64,000 nt of DNA from Neorhizobium vignae (GTDB lineage: Bacteria; Pseudomonadota; Alphaproteobacteria; Rhizobiales; Rhizobiaceae): NCBI RefSeq assembly GCF_000732195.1, contig NZ_JNNU01000002.1, forward strand, positions 886,881 to 950,880, read 5' to 3'. A model generated the notes under the pieces. It was given only the letters and a program-made list of their open reading frames with translations, searched no databases and was not told the DNA's origin. A program made the translations under genes and the position numbers. Shown piece by piece: positions 25,651-36,109 of the stretch; position 1 is the first letter of the stretch; each line of letters starts with the position of its first letter.

Positions 25651-28353
25651 ATGGGGGCGGGCCTTCTGGAAACGGAAATGCAGGCGGGTGGAACCACCAC
25701 CAGGACGACCTGCCCCTATTGCGGCGTCGGCTGCGGCGTGATCGCCACAGTGGCGGACTCTGGCGCCGTGACGGTCAAGGGCGATCCCGAGCATCCGGCC
25801 AATTTCGGCCGGCTCTGCTCGAAGGGCTCAGCGCTCGCCGAAACCATCGATCTCGACGGACGCGTGCTCTTGCCCGAAATCGGGGGGCGGCAGGCGGATT
25901 GGGACGAGGCGCTCGATCTCGTCGCCCAGAAATTCTCGCAAACCATTGCCGAACACGGGCCGGATTCGGTCGCCTTCTACGTCTCCGGCCAGTTGCTGAC
26001 CGAGGATTACTATGTCGCCAACAAGCTGATGAAGGGGTTCATCGGTTCGGGCAATATCGATACGAATTCAAGACTTTGCATGTCGTCCTCCGTCGCCGGC
26101 CACCGCCGCGCCTTCGGATCAGACACCGTTCCCGGCACCTACGAGGACATCGAGCTCGCCGATCTGGTGATCCTGACCGGCTCCAACCTCGCCTGGTGCC
26201 ATCCGGTGATCTACCAGCGACTGGCTGCGGCCAAGACCGCGCGGCCGGGCATGAAGATCGTCGTCATCGATCCGCGCCGGACGATGACCTGCGACATCGC
26301 CGACCTGCATCTAGGCATCCGGCCGGATGGCGACGTGGCGCTGTTCATGGGCCTGCTCGCCCATCTCGCACAAGGCCCGACGATCGACCAGAACTATATC
26401 GCCGCACATACGCAAGGGTTTGGCGAAGCTTTCACGGCGGCGGCAGCACTTTCGTTCAGCGAGCTCATGGAGCGCACCGGCCTTCCCGCCATGCAGCTCC
26501 GCGAATTCTTCCGCCTGTTCGAGACGACCGAGAAGGTGGTCACCTGCTACAGCCAGGGCGTCAACCAGTCGTCGTCGGGCACCGACAAGGTCAACGCCAT
26601 CATCAACTGTCACCTCGCGACCGGCCGCATCGGCCGGCTGGGTATGGGTCCGTTTTCGCTGACCGGCCAGCCGAACGCCATGGGCGGCCGGGAGGTCGGC
26701 GGGCTCGCCAACATGCTCGCTGCCCATATGGCGATCGAAAGCGCCGAGGATCGCGACCGGGTGCAGCGCTTCTGGGCCTCTCCGCGGATCGCCGAAAAGC
26801 CGGGCCTGAAGGCCGTCGACATGTTCCGCGCCGTCGCCGAAGGGCGGATCAAGGCGCTGTGGGTCATGGCCACCAATCCGGTCGTTTCGATGCCGGATGC
26901 CGATGCGGTCGAGGCCGCCATCAAGGCTTGTCCTTTCGTGGTGGTCTCCGACATTCTTCGAGACACCGACACCGCCCGCCACGCGCATGTTCTGCTGCCC
27001 TCGCTCGGCTGGGGGGAAAAGGACGGCACGGTCACCAATTCCGAGCGCCGCATCTCCCGCCAGCGCTGGTTTCTGTCCGCGCCCGGCGAGGCCAGGGCCG
27101 ATTGGTGGCAGATGGCAGAGGTCGGCCGGCGGATGGGCTTTGCCGGTTTCGACTATCAAACACCCGCCGATATTTTTGCCGAGCATGCGGCGCTTTCGGC
27201 CTTCGAGAATGAGGGCAGTCGGGATTTCGATATCGGAGCGTGTGTTGAAATCGGCAAAGAGGGATACGACGCACTCGGGCCCTTTCAGTGGCCCGCTGCG
27301 CAGGAAAATCCTGCCCTCCCGAGGGATGGCGACAAACGCTTCTTCGCGGATGGCGGCTTCTTCCATCCGGATCGCAAGGCACGTTTCATCCCCGTCCAGG
27401 CTCCGGCCACCGACCGCACCGACGAAAAATACCCGCTGACGCTGAACACCGGCCGCGTCCGCGACCATTGGCACACGATGACGCGGACAGCCAAAAGTGC
27501 CAGGCTTTCCGGCCATATCGCAGAGCCTTTCGCTGAACTCCATCCGCGCGATGCGATGGAACTCGGCATTCGCGGCGCCGGCCTGGTCGAACTCGAAAGC
27601 CCGCATGGCAAGGCCATCGTCCGGGCGCTGGTGACCGAACGCCAGGCCCGCGGAAACATCTTCGTGCCGATGCACTGGAACGACCAGTTCGCCGCAAAGG
27701 CGCGCATCGATGCGCTGGTCGCACCCGTCACCGACCCCTTTTCCGGCCAGCCGGCGTCGAAGAACGTCGCGATCGCCGCCCGGCCATTCGCCGCTTGCGT
27801 CTACGGCTTTGCGGTTTCCGCCTCCAAGCCTTTGAACCCACAGGCAGATTACTGGGCGCTCGCCAAGGCCGAGACCGGCTGGCGGATCGAACTCGCGTTC
27901 GCTGACCCGGTCGAGGATTGGGTAACGTGGTGCCGGGGAACATTCGGCATTCCGGCCGGGATCGAGCCGCTGGGTTATGCCGACCGTCAATCCGGCGATC
28001 TGCGCCTCGCTTTCTTCGACGGCGGAAAGCTGCTTGCCGCCCTTTTCCTCGCGAACGAGCCGGTCGCCGTCGCACGCAACTGGGCGATCGGCCAACTTGC
28101 CGTGGAACACGCCGACCTGCGCAAACGCTTCGCCATCGTCGCCGGGCGCCCCGGGGCCGACCAGCCGGATCCCGGCGCCACCGTCTGCTCCTGCTTTTCG
28201 GTCGGCGTCAACCGGATCATCGGCGCCGTGCGAGGCGGCTGTCACAGCGTCGAGGCGGTCGGGAAAGCAACCAATGCCGGCACCAATTGCGGCTCCTGCC
28301 GCGCTGAAATCAGGGGGATCATCGATGGATGTCTTGCAGCCGCCGCGGAATGA
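25651..28353 (+). CDS. nasA: Assimilatory nitrate reductase catalytic subunit
   Basis: 900 residues from the ATG at 25651 (GGAG upstream; an alternative ATG lies 27 bp later). The N-terminal [4Fe-4S] ligands are C21, C24 and C28 (CPYCGVGCG) plus a later Cys in LCSKGSA. The molybdopterin-binding domains follow (GSNLAWCHPVIYQRL, NQSSSGTDKVNAI). The C-terminal about 60 residues add a BFD-like [2Fe-2S] domain (TVCSCFSVGVN and NCGSCRAEI), typical of NasA forms that receive electrons through an extra cluster. It reduces nitrate to nitrite in the cytoplasm. No separate NasC-type electron-donor gene is next to it. Confidence 0.95.
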   Translation: MGAGLLETEMQAGGTTTRTTCPYCGVGCGVIATVADSGAVTVKGDPEHPANFGRLCSKGSALAETIDLDGRVLLPEIGGRQADWDEALDLVAQKFSQTIAEHGPDSVAFYVSGQLLTEDYYVANKLMKGFIGSGNIDTNSRLCMSSSVAGHRRAFGSDTVPGTYEDIELADLVILTGSNLAWCHPVIYQRLAAAKTARPGMKIVVIDPRRTMTCDIADLHLGIRPDGDVALFMGLLAHLAQGPTIDQNYIAAHTQGFGEAFTAAAALSFSELMERTGLPAMQLREFFRLFETTEKVVTCYSQGVNQSSSGTDKVNAIINCHLATGRIGRLGMGPFSLTGQPNAMGGREVGGLANMLAAHMAIESAEDRDRVQRFWASPRIAEKPGLKAVDMFRAVAEGRIKALWVMATNPVVSMPDADAVEAAIKACPFVVVSDILRDTDTARHAHVLLPSLGWGEKDGTVTNSERRISRQRWFLSAPGEARADWWQMAEVGRRMGFAGFDYQTPADIFAEHAALSAFENEGSRDFDIGACVEIGKEGYDALGPFQWPAAQENPALPRDGDKRFFADGGFFHPDRKARFIPVQAPATDRTDEKYPLTLNTGRVRDHWHTMTRTAKSARLSGHIAEPFAELHPRDAMELGIRGAGLVELESPHGKAIVRALVTERQARGNIFVPMHWNDQFAAKARIDALVAPVTDPFSGQPASKNVAIAARPFAACVYGFAVSASKPLNPQADYWALAKAETGWRIELAFADPVEDWVTWCRGTFGIPAGIEPLGYADRQSGDLRLAFFDGGKLLAALFLANEPVAVARNWAIGQLAVEHADLRKRFAIVAGRPGADQPDPGATVCSCFSVGVNRIIGAVRGGCHSVEAVGKATNAGTNCGSCRAEIRGIIDGCLAAAAE

Positions 28354-29794
28354 AATGCCCGCCCGCATGGCGCCACTCGCCAAACTTCCGGTCTTCTGGG
28401 CGCTCGAGGGCCGCCGCGTCGTCGTCGCCGGCGGCTCGGATGCCGCTGCCTGGAAGGCCGAGCTTCTCGCTGCCTGCGGAGCGCAGGTGCATGTCTATGC
28501 GCAGCAGCTTTCCGAGACATTCGGGAAGCTGATCGGACGCGGCGCGGAACATCCGAAGGGCGAGTTCATCCATCACCCGCAGGCGTGGAACACTTCGATT
28601 TTCGAAGGCGCCGCGATTGCGATCGGGGATTGCGAAGATGAGGACGAGGCGCGAGCCTTCTTCGAGGCCGCCCGCGCGGCCGGCGTGCCGGTCAACGTCA
28701 TCGACAAACCCGCCTTCTGCCAGTTCCAGTTCGGTTCGATCGTCAACCGCTCGCCGGTCGTCGTTTCCATTTCAACCGATGGCGCGGCGCCGATCCTGGC
28801 GCAGGCGATCCGCCGTCGTATCGAGACCCTGCTGCCGGCCTCGTTGAAAAATTGGGCGGAACTCGCCCAGTCGCTCAGGGAAAAGATCAACGACCGCCTG
28901 ACGCCCGGCCCGCAGCGAAGAGCCTTCTGGGAACGTTTCGTGGACCGCGCCTTCGGCAGCGAACCGGGATCGGGCAGCGAAGCCGATATTCTCGCCGACG
29001 CCGGCCGCGTCGCATCCTCGGCCCAGAAGGGCCGTGTCACCCTTGTCGGCGCCGGCCCCGGCGATGCCGAACTTCTGACGCTGAAGGCAGTGCGCGCCCT
29101 GCAGGCGGCCGACGTCATCCTGTTCGACGATCTCGTCTCCGACGAGGTGCTGGAACTTGCGCGCCGCGAGGCGAAACGGATGCTGGTGGGAAAACGCGGT
29201 GGCCGGGTAAGCTGCCGCCAGGAAGACATCAACGACATGCTGGTGAAGTTCGCCAAGGCCGGCAAGCGCGTCGTCCGCCTGAAGTCCGGCGACCCGATGG
29301 TCTTTGGCCGCGCCGGCGAGGAAATCGCCTGCCTGGAGCGGGCAGGCATCCCCGTCGATGTCGTGCCGGGCATCACTTCGGCAAGCGCCATGGCCTCGCG
29401 GCTCGGCGTGTCGCTGACCCATCGCGACCATGCCCAGGGCGTCCGTTTCGTCACCGGTCATTCGCGCAAAGGCGTGCTGCCCGACAATCTGGACTGGAAA
29501 AGCCTCGCGGACCCGCGAACCACGACCATCTATTACATGGCAGGGCGCACGGCGGGCGAGATCGTCAGCAAGCTGACGGACGCCGGCATGACGCACGACA
29601 TGCCGGTCGTGATCGTCAGCGCAGTGACGCGGCCGAACGAGCGGCGCTGGGCCGGACGGCTGAGCGAAATGGCCGCGGCCATGGCGGAGATCGGCATCGA
29701 CGAACCCGTGCTGATCGGCATCGGCCACGTATTTCGCAAGGCTGATTTTGCCAACTCCGCGCAGTGGAGCGACCAGACCGCGGCAAGCGCCTGA
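28325..29794 (+). CDS. cysG: Siroheme synthase CysG (multifunctional)
   Basis: 489 residues from the ATG at 28325, which has AGGGGG 7 bp upstream and overlaps nasA by 29 bp; a later ATG at 28355, just after the nasA stop, is possible but lacks a good site. The N-terminal part (LEGRRVVVAGGSDAAAWKAE) is the precorrin-2 dehydrogenase/ferrochelatase module, and the C-terminal part (VTLVGAGPGDAELLTLKA to the end) is uroporphyrinogen III methyltransferase. Together they make siroheme for NirB, which explains its place in this operon. A second role in sulfite reduction is possible. Confidence 0.94.
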   Translation: MDVLQPPRNEMPARMAPLAKLPVFWALEGRRVVVAGGSDAAAWKAELLAACGAQVHVYAQQLSETFGKLIGRGAEHPKGEFIHHPQAWNTSIFEGAAIAIGDCEDEDEARAFFEAARAAGVPVNVIDKPAFCQFQFGSIVNRSPVVVSISTDGAAPILAQAIRRRIETLLPASLKNWAELAQSLREKINDRLTPGPQRRAFWERFVDRAFGSEPGSGSEADILADAGRVASSAQKGRVTLVGAGPGDAELLTLKAVRALQAADVILFDDLVSDEVLELARREAKRMLVGKRGGRVSCRQEDINDMLVKFAKAGKRVVRLKSGDPMVFGRAGEEIACLERAGIPVDVVPGITSASAMASRLGVSLTHRDHAQGVRFVTGHSRKGVLPDNLDWKSLADPRTTTIYYMAGRTAGEIVSKLTDAGMTHDMPVVIVSAVTRPNERRWAGRLSEMAAAMAEIGIDEPVLIGIGHVFRKADFANSAQWSDQTAASA

Positions 29795-29799
29795 CAAAA

Positions 29800-29820
29800 A
29801 GGGGCGGTAAAACCGCCCCT
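29800..29820 (-). terminator. Rho-independent terminator of the exoP operon
   Basis: AGGGGCGGT-AAA-ACCGCCCCT forms a perfect 9-bp stem between convergent cysG and exoP. Read on the minus strand it is followed by TTTTT, so it mainly ends the exoP transcript; a plus-strand transcript would meet the same stem without a U tract. Confidence 0.85.
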
Positions 29821-29832
29821 CTGGATCACAGG

Positions 29833-32169
29833 TCAGCGAGGCGCCGAGGCGGAGCCTTCCTTGTAATATGAGACGTAGCTGCTGTGCAGCCGCTCCGGCG
29901 AGCCCGGATCGGCATAGCGATGCAACTCCGACATTTCCGTCTTGTTGAGGATCACGCCCACCGTTTTCGAAGCGATCTGCGGTTCGGACCGGATGATCGA
30001 CTGCACCGCCTTCGCAGGGGTCACGCCCCACTCGGTGACGAAGACGAAACCGTCGACATAGGGCTCGAAGGCCTTGGCATCGATTACCGGCAGGAGCGGG
30101 GCCAGATCGACGACGATGACGTCGAACGTATCCTTGATGCTTTCGAGGAAATGGCTCATGCCCGAAGAAGCGAGGAGTTCGCTCGTATGGGCGAGCTGCT
30201 TGCTGCGCGTCGTCATCGGCAGAATCGTCAGGCGCGACCGGCGGTCGACACGTGCGGCATTGGTCCATGGCGTCTGCTGGAGCACCACTTCGACCAGCCC
30301 GACTTCCGGCTCCGAGGCCAGCATGCGGCTGAGACCCGGATTGCGCAGGTCGGCGTCGATCACCAGCGTGCGAACGCCCGTCGAGGCGATCAGCCCGGCG
30401 AAATTGGCCGCGACCATGGATTTCCCTTCGCCCGGCAGGCAGGAGACCACGCCGATCACCCGGCACTTCCGATCCTGCAGCATGATATCGCATGCAAGCT
30501 TGGCATTACGCAGCGTCTCGGCAAACTGGGACCGCGGCGCCTCGACCGCCACCCGCATCAATCGCCGGAACGAGATCGGGTTGCCGGGAGGTGCTCCCGC
30601 CGCTTCGGCTTCGGTTGTTGCCGGCGGCGGCGTTTCCTCCGCACTGGCGCCGCTGACCATCGGCAGGTAGCCGAGGAAGCGAAGGCCCAGTTTCTCCTGC
30701 ACATCGTCGCCCGTCCGGAAGAACCGCTCGCGGAATTCCAGGAGCGTCGCCGCCGCACCGCCGATCAGCAGGCCGAGCACGATGGAAAGCGCCATGGTCA
30801 GCGTCTTGCGCGGGCTGGAGGGGGCCGTCGGCAGACCGGCGTCGGAGATCACGCGGGCCTTGGCGATCGGGAAGGATTGCCGCTGCGTCGCTTCCTCGAA
30901 GCGCCCAAGATAGGATTCGTAGAGCGTCTTCAGCGCCGCCGCCTTCTGCTCCAGTTCGCGCAGCTGGACCATCGAGACATTCGCTTCCGAATTGCGGCCC
31001 GCAACCCGGTCGATACTCTCACGCAGCGATTTTTCGCGCGAACTCGCCACTTCGAATATGTTGCGGAAGCTGCCGGTCAATTGCTGCAACTCGCGGTAAA
31101 TCTGCTGCGCGAGTTCGCTCTTTTCCGCCTTGAGCGCGACCGCCTGGGGATGGTTGGCGCCGAATTGCTGGATGATGCCCTGCTCGCGGTCGGAAATGTT
31201 GATGTAACGCTTCCGGAGGTCCTGAATGACCGTGTTGTCGGTATCGCGAGCCGAAATGACGGCATTCTGAACGGCTGCGTCAGGCCCCTTGTCGATGATC
31301 GCCTGATATTGACTATAGCGTGCCGAAGCGGTTGCTGCATCGGCCTGCGCCACGATCAGCTGGCTGTTGAGATCCGACAGCTGCTGGGTCGAGAGGAGTT
31401 CGCCGCGCGGCGAAACCAGACCGTGCTGGGTCTTGAATTGCTCAACGGCAAGCGAGGCCTGCTGCGAGCGGGTGTTGAGATCGTTCAGGCGCTCCTGCAG
31501 CCAGAGCGAAGCCCGCTCCGTCGCATCGAAATTGGCGTTGAGCTGTTCGGTGAGGTAGGATTCCGCATAGGTCCGCGTGATCATCGCGGCAAGCTGCGGA
31601 TCCGGCGAACGAACGGACAGTGCGATCACCGAGCTGCGGCCGACACGCTCCACGGTCAGCGATTGCTGCAGGACGGCCGCCGCCTTTTCGCGGCGGCCCA
31701 TCCGGATATTCTCCTCGGAAGACGGCGGGCCGCCGGGTGTCAGAAGCGCGACGATGCTGCGGACGGCGCCCTTGGCGAGATCGACCGGCGACTGCGGCGG
31801 ATTGACGACCGTCTCGTTCTGATCGAGCTTGGCCTTGTCTACCACCCTCACCGCCAATGCCTTGGATTTGAGGATCTCGACTGCGCTCGACATGCGGTTG
31901 TCGATCTGTTGGGCCGTCTGGCTGTCCTGCGGGTCGTCAGCATAACGGGAAAGGTTCTCGTCGATGAGGATCTGCGTCAGGGCGGTGTAGATCGGCTGCG
32001 CCATCACCAGGTAGAGCCCGGCAAGGGCAACGGTGGCGATGAGGCAGACGACGACGATGCCCGAACGGCGGATCGCAGCCGCCCAGAGCTTATCGAGATC
32101 GATGAACGTGTCGTTATCCCGCGTTTCGCTCGGGAATATCGTTCTCGGTCGGAAGTTTACCTGATCCAT
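29833..32169 (-). CDS. exoP: Succinoglycan chain-length/polymerisation protein, Wzc-like tyrosine autokinase
   Basis: 778 residues. Wzz domain with a membrane segment near residues 35-58, a long periplasmic coiled-coil part (about 200-430), a second membrane segment near 458-478, then a cytoplasmic BY-kinase domain with Walker A CLPGEGKSM (about 575), Walker A' VIDADLRNPG (about 605) and a Tyr-rich C-terminus (HRYADPG, YVSYYKEG). ExoP controls polymerisation and export of succinoglycan with ExoQ and ExoT. It is the last gene of the eight-gene minus-strand block exoH-K-L-A-M-O-N-P, as in Sinorhizobium. A strong hairpin separates it from exoN. Confidence 0.93.
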   Translation of the reverse strand: MDQVNFRPRTIFPSETRDNDTFIDLDKLWAAAIRRSGIVVVCLIATVALAGLYLVMAQPIYTALTQILIDENLSRYADDPQDSQTAQQIDNRMSSAVEILKSKALAVRVVDKAKLDQNETVVNPPQSPVDLAKGAVRSIVALLTPGGPPSSEENIRMGRREKAAAVLQQSLTVERVGRSSVIALSVRSPDPQLAAMITRTYAESYLTEQLNANFDATERASLWLQERLNDLNTRSQQASLAVEQFKTQHGLVSPRGELLSTQQLSDLNSQLIVAQADAATASARYSQYQAIIDKGPDAAVQNAVISARDTDNTVIQDLRKRYINISDREQGIIQQFGANHPQAVALKAEKSELAQQIYRELQQLTGSFRNIFEVASSREKSLRESIDRVAGRNSEANVSMVQLRELEQKAAALKTLYESYLGRFEEATQRQSFPIAKARVISDAGLPTAPSSPRKTLTMALSIVLGLLIGGAAATLLEFRERFFRTGDDVQEKLGLRFLGYLPMVSGASAEETPPPATTEAEAAGAPPGNPISFRRLMRVAVEAPRSQFAETLRNAKLACDIMLQDRKCRVIGVVSCLPGEGKSMVAANFAGLIASTGVRTLVIDADLRNPGLSRMLASEPEVGLVEVVLQQTPWTNAARVDRRSRLTILPMTTRSKQLAHTSELLASSGMSHFLESIKDTFDVIVVDLAPLLPVIDAKAFEPYVDGFVFVTEWGVTPAKAVQSIIRSEPQIASKTVGVILNKTEMSELHRYADPGSPERLHSSYVSYYKEGSASAPR

Positions 32170-32195
32170 AGGACCCGCTTTCTGGAGCTTTGGGG

Positions 32196-32223
32196 GACGG
32201 ATGGCGGATTGCCGCCATCCGTC
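32196..32223 (-). terminator. Hairpin between exoN and exoP
   Basis: A perfect 12-bp stem, GACGGATGGCGG and CCGCCATCCGTC with loop ATTG, fills most of the 74-bp spacer upstream of exoP. No U tract follows on the minus strand, so it is more likely an mRNA-stabilising or partial stop element than a full terminator. A promoter for exoP could lie in the remainder, but none is evident. Confidence 0.6.
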
Positions 32224-32243
32224 TCGTATGACTTGAATACGCG

Positions 32244-33143
32244 TCAGGCGGCTTTGACCCGCGTTTCGTGCGACATCATCAGTTGCTTGATGGAGGCGTA
32301 AATCTCGGCCCCCATATCCTGACGCAGCATTGCGAAAGCGACATTTGCTTCGATAAAGCCGCGCTTGCTGCCGCAGTCAAATGTGCGTCCCTGATAGGGA
32401 TGCGCATGGAACGGCTGGACCTGCGCAAGCTTGTGCATGCTGTCCGTCAGCTGAATTTCGTTGCCGGCGCCGCGTTCCTGCCGGGCAAGCAATTCGAAGA
32501 TTTCCGGCTGCAGAATATAACGCCCATTCAGGTAATAATTGGACGGTGCCTCGGCAGGTTTCGGTTTTTCGACCATCTCCGTCACCTCGAAACCATGCGA
32601 TACGCTGTGGCCGACACCTACGATACCATAACTCGACGTCTCTTCCGGCGCACATTCCTCGACCGCAAAGACATTGCCGCCGACTTCTTCATAAAGCTCC
32701 ATCAGTCCGGCCATGCAGCCCTGCGGACCGTAGGAAACCATGTCGGGCAGAAGCAGCGCGAACGGTTCGTTACCGACCAGTTCGCGGGCGCACCAGACCG
32801 CATGGCCAAGGCCGAGCGGCACCTGCTGGCGCGTATAGCTGACGGTGCCGGCAACCGGCAGCATCTTTTCGAGCTGGGTAACCTGGACCGTCTTGCCCGA
32901 GCGGGTCAGCGTCGCGACGAGCTCCGGCGCGCTGTCGAAATAGTCCTCGATCGCGGTTTTGTTGCGACTGGTCACGAAAATGATGTTCTCGATTCCCGCC
33001 TGCATGGCTTCGTCGACCGCATATTGAACGACGGGTCGATCGACGATCGTCAACATTTCCTTCGGCATGGCCTTGGTGGCCGGCAGGAACCGAGTGCCAT
33101 TGCCTGCGACGGGTATCACCGCCTTTCGAACTGGTCTTTTCAT
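32244..33143 (-). CDS. exoN: UTP-glucose-1-phosphate uridylyltransferase
   Basis: 299 residues from the ATG at 33143, which forms an ATGA overlap with the exoO stop and has GAAGGA at good spacing; an ATG two codons upstream is also possible. The nucleotidyltransferase signature [18 protein letters not shown] is at residues 13-30 and the sugar-binding VEKP segment near residue 165. It makes UDP-glucose, the donor for all glucose residues of succinoglycan. Position between exoO and exoP matches exoN of Sinorhizobium; sequence alone would also fit GalU. Confidence 0.9.
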   Translation of the reverse strand: MKRPVRKAVIPVAGNGTRFLPATKAMPKEMLTIVDRPVVQYAVDEAMQAGIENIIFVTSRNKTAIEDYFDSAPELVATLTRSGKTVQVTQLEKMLPVAGTVSYTRQQVPLGLGHAVWCARELVGNEPFALLLPDMVSYGPQGCMAGLMELYEEVGGNVFAVEECAPEETSSYGIVGVGHSVSHGFEVTEMVEKPKPAEAPSNYYLNGRYILQPEIFELLARQERGAGNEIQLTDSMHKLAQVQPFHAHPYQGRTFDCGSKRGFIEANVAFAMLRQDMGAEIYASIKQLMMSHETRVKAA

Positions 33144-34165
33144 GTCCATTCCTTCGTCCTTTCTGAGGGCGCCCCCGCCCTATTGATCGGATTTTCAGTT
33201 GACGTCGGCCGTTTCACCAGTCGACGCATGCGAACGGCGATCGGCATGCGCAGAAGTCGGAGCGCACGTGGGTTCTCGATTGCCGTTTTCAGGAAGCCGC
33301 CGACGGAACCCTTCTTGATTTCGTCGACGAGCGTGAGAAATGAACCCGCTTCGAGGATGCTGCGGGTGCGCCTGCGCTGGGCAGCCGAGGCTTTGGCATC
33401 CAGCTTGTAGCGGGAGAGAAAAACGCGGTCGGAGGCGAGCATCGCGTCCAGATGGCTCTGCTCCAGGACGCGCGAGATCGAGTCCTGGCGCAGGTGATAG
33501 ACATATCCGATCTCGGGCACGATCGCGCACCGCGCACCGCTCGCCAGAGCAGAAGCAAGCAGCAGATAGTCCTCGCCCACCCGCAGCGCCTCGTCGAAAC
33601 GCAGCCCGTGCTCAACGAGAAACGCGCGGTCGAAGATCGGCTTCATGTAACCGAAGTTGAAGGTCGATTGGAAAATCACGTTCGAGCCGATGAAATCGGC
33701 AAGCGTCAGCATCGACCGCTGCCTGAGCGCCTCTTTGGAAAACATCGCATGGGGCTCCCCGTGGTCGAACGGGATGACGTCGAGATTGTCGACGACGATC
33801 TGTGCCTGCGCATCCTCGGCCCGCTTCAGCATGGTCAACAGCCTGACGGGATAAACCGTGTCGTCGGAATCGAGAATGGCGACCCAACGGCCCCTCGCCG
33901 CAGCAAGTCCGGCGTTTCGGGCCGCAGCCGGCCCGCCGTTCACCGCCTGGGCGATCAGCCTGACCCGTTGATCGGAATAGCCTTGGGCGATTGCCCGCGT
34001 CCGGTCCGTCGAGCAATCGTCGACGACGATCACTTCCAGCGTTACGCCCATCTGCGCAAGCGCACTGTCGATGGCACGCGCGAGCGTCTCCTCGGCATTG
34101 TAAGCCGCAATTACAAAGCTCACGTCGGGCTGGAAATCCGGGGCCTGCATATCGTGCATCGTCAT
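33140..34165 (-). CDS. exoO: Succinoglycan glycosyltransferase, family 2
   Basis: 341 residues of the GT-A family 2 fold: [25 protein letters not shown] and the metal-binding DSDD ([11 protein letters not shown]). No membrane segment is evident in the N-terminal catalytic part. It overlaps exoM by an ATGA and exoN in the same way. In Sinorhizobium ExoO adds the fifth sugar, a beta-1,6-linked glucose that begins the side chain. The assignment rests on the fold plus exact gene order. Confidence 0.87.
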   Translation of the reverse strand: MTMHDMQAPDFQPDVSFVIAAYNAEETLARAIDSALAQMGVTLEVIVVDDCSTDRTRAIAQGYSDQRVRLIAQAVNGGPAAARNAGLAAARGRWVAILDSDDTVYPVRLLTMLKRAEDAQAQIVVDNLDVIPFDHGEPHAMFSKEALRQRSMLTLADFIGSNVIFQSTFNFGYMKPIFDRAFLVEHGLRFDEALRVGEDYLLLASALASGARCAIVPEIGYVYHLRQDSISRVLEQSHLDAMLASDRVFLSRYKLDAKASAAQRRRTRSILEAGSFLTLVDEIKKGSVGGFLKTAIENPRALRLLRMPIAVRMRRLVKRPTSTENPINRAGAPSERTKEWT

Positions 34166-35091
34166 GTGGCTTCGGCGGCTCCGTATTGGCGGATCTCGCG
34201 GATGCCGAGCGTGCCCGTGACCGCGCCGGCATGGAGTGCCGCACGAAGAGCGTAGCGCGCACGGGTGACCGGCGAGGGAATGGTTGCCGCCGTCACTGCC
34301 AGGCAGTAACCGAGCTTCAGCGCAGCAAGCGCGGTCTGCTTGATCCGGCCGAGGCCGGAATTCTTTGTCGCAAGGATGCGCCCATGCGTCTGCCCGGAAC
34401 GGAACCTGCGCTTGGCGAGCCAGGAAAAGCTTGCCCGGTTTTCAGGAACCAGTTCCTCGACCATTGCATCCGATGCAAATTCGATCCGCCCGCCCGCATC
34501 CGTCAAGGCGGTGAAGAAATGCGTATCCTCGCCGCCGCTCTGGCCGAGCGAGAGCGCGAACCTGCGGCCCGCAACGACCGGCGAACGCATGTGGAGAAGG
34601 GTATTGCAGGTATAACCCGTTCTGATCTGCCCGCCGACCCAGACGGGCATGGTCGAATGAAAATCGCCCTTGCGCATCCAGTCGGCGCTTTGGGTTCCAT
34701 AGACTGCCCTCACCGGCCCGAGAACCGTATCGGCTCCGGTCAGTCTCGCCGTCGATACGAGCCCGACCAGCCATTCCGGCTCCGCCGTCTCGTCGTCGTC
34801 GATGAAGGCGAGGTAGTCCGCATCGCTTTCGGCGAGGCAGGCATTGCGGGCAATCGAGATGTTCGACTTCGGGCAATGGACATAGCGGATCGGGAACGGC
34901 GAACGCTCCCGCAAACCATCCACCAGCCCGCTTGCGCTCGGGCTCGCATCGTTGTCGGCAACGATCAGGCGCAGTTCCGCGCCCGCCGGGACGGCAATCT
35001 CGAAGAGCGAGATCAGCGTCTCCACGAGTTCCGGGCGTCGGTAGGTGCAGATACCGATATCGATGCGGAACGGCCTTTCCTCTGCCGCCAT
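34162..35091 (-). CDS. exoM: Succinoglycan glycosyltransferase, family 2
   Basis: 309 residues from the ATG at 35091, which overlaps the exoA stop (TGATG); a longer open frame upstream lies inside exoA. Family 2 marks are DIGICTYRRPELVETLISL, VADNDASPS and the metal site AFIDDDETAEPEWL. In Sinorhizobium ExoM adds the fourth sugar, a beta-1,4 glucose, to the lipid-linked intermediate. The length and the start of the protein fit ExoM well. Confidence 0.88.
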   Translation of the reverse strand: MAAEERPFRIDIGICTYRRPELVETLISLFEIAVPAGAELRLIVADNDASPSASGLVDGLRERSPFPIRYVHCPKSNISIARNACLAESDADYLAFIDDDETAEPEWLVGLVSTARLTGADTVLGPVRAVYGTQSADWMRKGDFHSTMPVWVGGQIRTGYTCNTLLHMRSPVVAGRRFALSLGQSGGEDTHFFTALTDAGGRIEFASDAMVEELVPENRASFSWLAKRRFRSGQTHGRILATKNSGLGRIKQTALAALKLGYCLAVTAATIPSPVTRARYALRAALHAGAVTGTLGIREIRQYGAAEAT

Positions 35092-36101
35092 CAAGCGATC
35101 CTCCGTCGTCGGATGCTGATCAGTTCCAGCCAGAAGCCGGCCGACCAGGCGAAATGCATGATCATCGCCGAGAGCGAGGCGAGCGGGCCGTAGGGGTTGT
35201 TCTGACCCACGGCCAGCCAGAAACCGTAGCCGATGCAGGCGGCGGCCCAGATGACCATCGGTATGGCCGCCCACCAATAGAGAAGCGCAAGCAACGCCCC
35301 GACAACGACGGGCGCCACCGCGAGCGGGATCGCCTGCCTGAGCTTCGGGATCGAGCGATGTTTGATCAGGTTCCTCGCCCGGCCGCGGCCATAGGCGAGA
35401 TATTGCCGGAACAGCGCCGGAGCACTCGAACGCGGATAATAGGTCATGTAGGTCTTAGCGGTCATCCAGATGCGGAAGGCATCGGCGCGCAGCCGGAAAT
35501 CCAGCTCGGCGTCCTCGTTATGGCTGAAGCTATCGTCATATCCGCCGACCGCCCGGAAGGCTTCGATCCGCATCAGCGCATGGTGGCCGTGATCGACCCA
35601 TTCGCCGCCACCACCGGCGCGATGTTTCGATCCGCCGTTTCCGAGCTTGGAATTCTGCGCCACCGCGGTCGCCTTCTGGAAAGCGCCGAAGCCGACCGTC
35701 TCCATGCCGACCACCACGGAATCGGCATCCATGTCGATCGCCTCCTGCAGAAGCGTGCGGCAGTAGTCTTCCGGGTAGTCCCCATGCGCATCGATGCGGA
35801 TGAGAAAGTCCCGGCCCTCGCCGAACCGATCGACGGCGAGGTTGATGCCAGCGCTCTGGATGCGCTTGGGATTGTCGAGCAAGACGACGTCCCGGATCTC
35901 CGGGATGAGGCTCTGGACGATCTCCGGCGTGCCATCCTGGCTGCCGCCGTCGGCAACGACGATCAGCATGTCCATGTCGCCGCGCTGATCATTCAGCTTG
36001 TGCAACAGCGGCGCGATCGTCGCCGCTTCGTTGAGGCACGGGATCACCAGAAGCGTCCGGATATCGGACATCTGGGCATTGGAGTGAGAACGCGAAACCA
36101 T
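35091..36101 (-). CDS. exoA: Succinoglycan glucosyltransferase, family 2, membrane-anchored
   Basis: 336 residues from the ATG at 36101 (GAGG seven bp upstream, 8 bp after the exoL stop). The catalytic part shows LLVIPCLNEAATIAPLL, VVADGGSQDGT and IRIDAHGDYPEDY; the C-terminal third carries membrane segments (PLAVAPVVVGALLALLYWW and a later hydrophobic stretch). ExoA adds the first glucose, beta-1,3, to galactose on the lipid carrier in Sinorhizobium. Gene order and topology agree. Confidence 0.88.
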   Translation of the reverse strand: MVSRSHSNAQMSDIRTLLVIPCLNEAATIAPLLHKLNDQRGDMDMLIVVADGGSQDGTPEIVQSLIPEIRDVVLLDNPKRIQSAGINLAVDRFGEGRDFLIRIDAHGDYPEDYCRTLLQEAIDMDADSVVVGMETVGFGAFQKATAVAQNSKLGNGGSKHRAGGGGEWVDHGHHALMRIEAFRAVGGYDDSFSHNEDAELDFRLRADAFRIWMTAKTYMTYYPRSSAPALFRQYLAYGRGRARNLIKHRSIPKLRQAIPLAVAPVVVGALLALLYWWAAIPMVIWAAACIGYGFWLAVGQNNPYGPLASLSAMIMHFAWSAGFWLELISIRRRRIA

Positions 36102-36109
36102 ACTCCACC

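Noticed and set aside
29884..32301. An 805-codon plus-strand frame opposite exoP
   Set aside because: Antisense to ExoP; composition is Arg/His/Leu-rich without recognisable domains.
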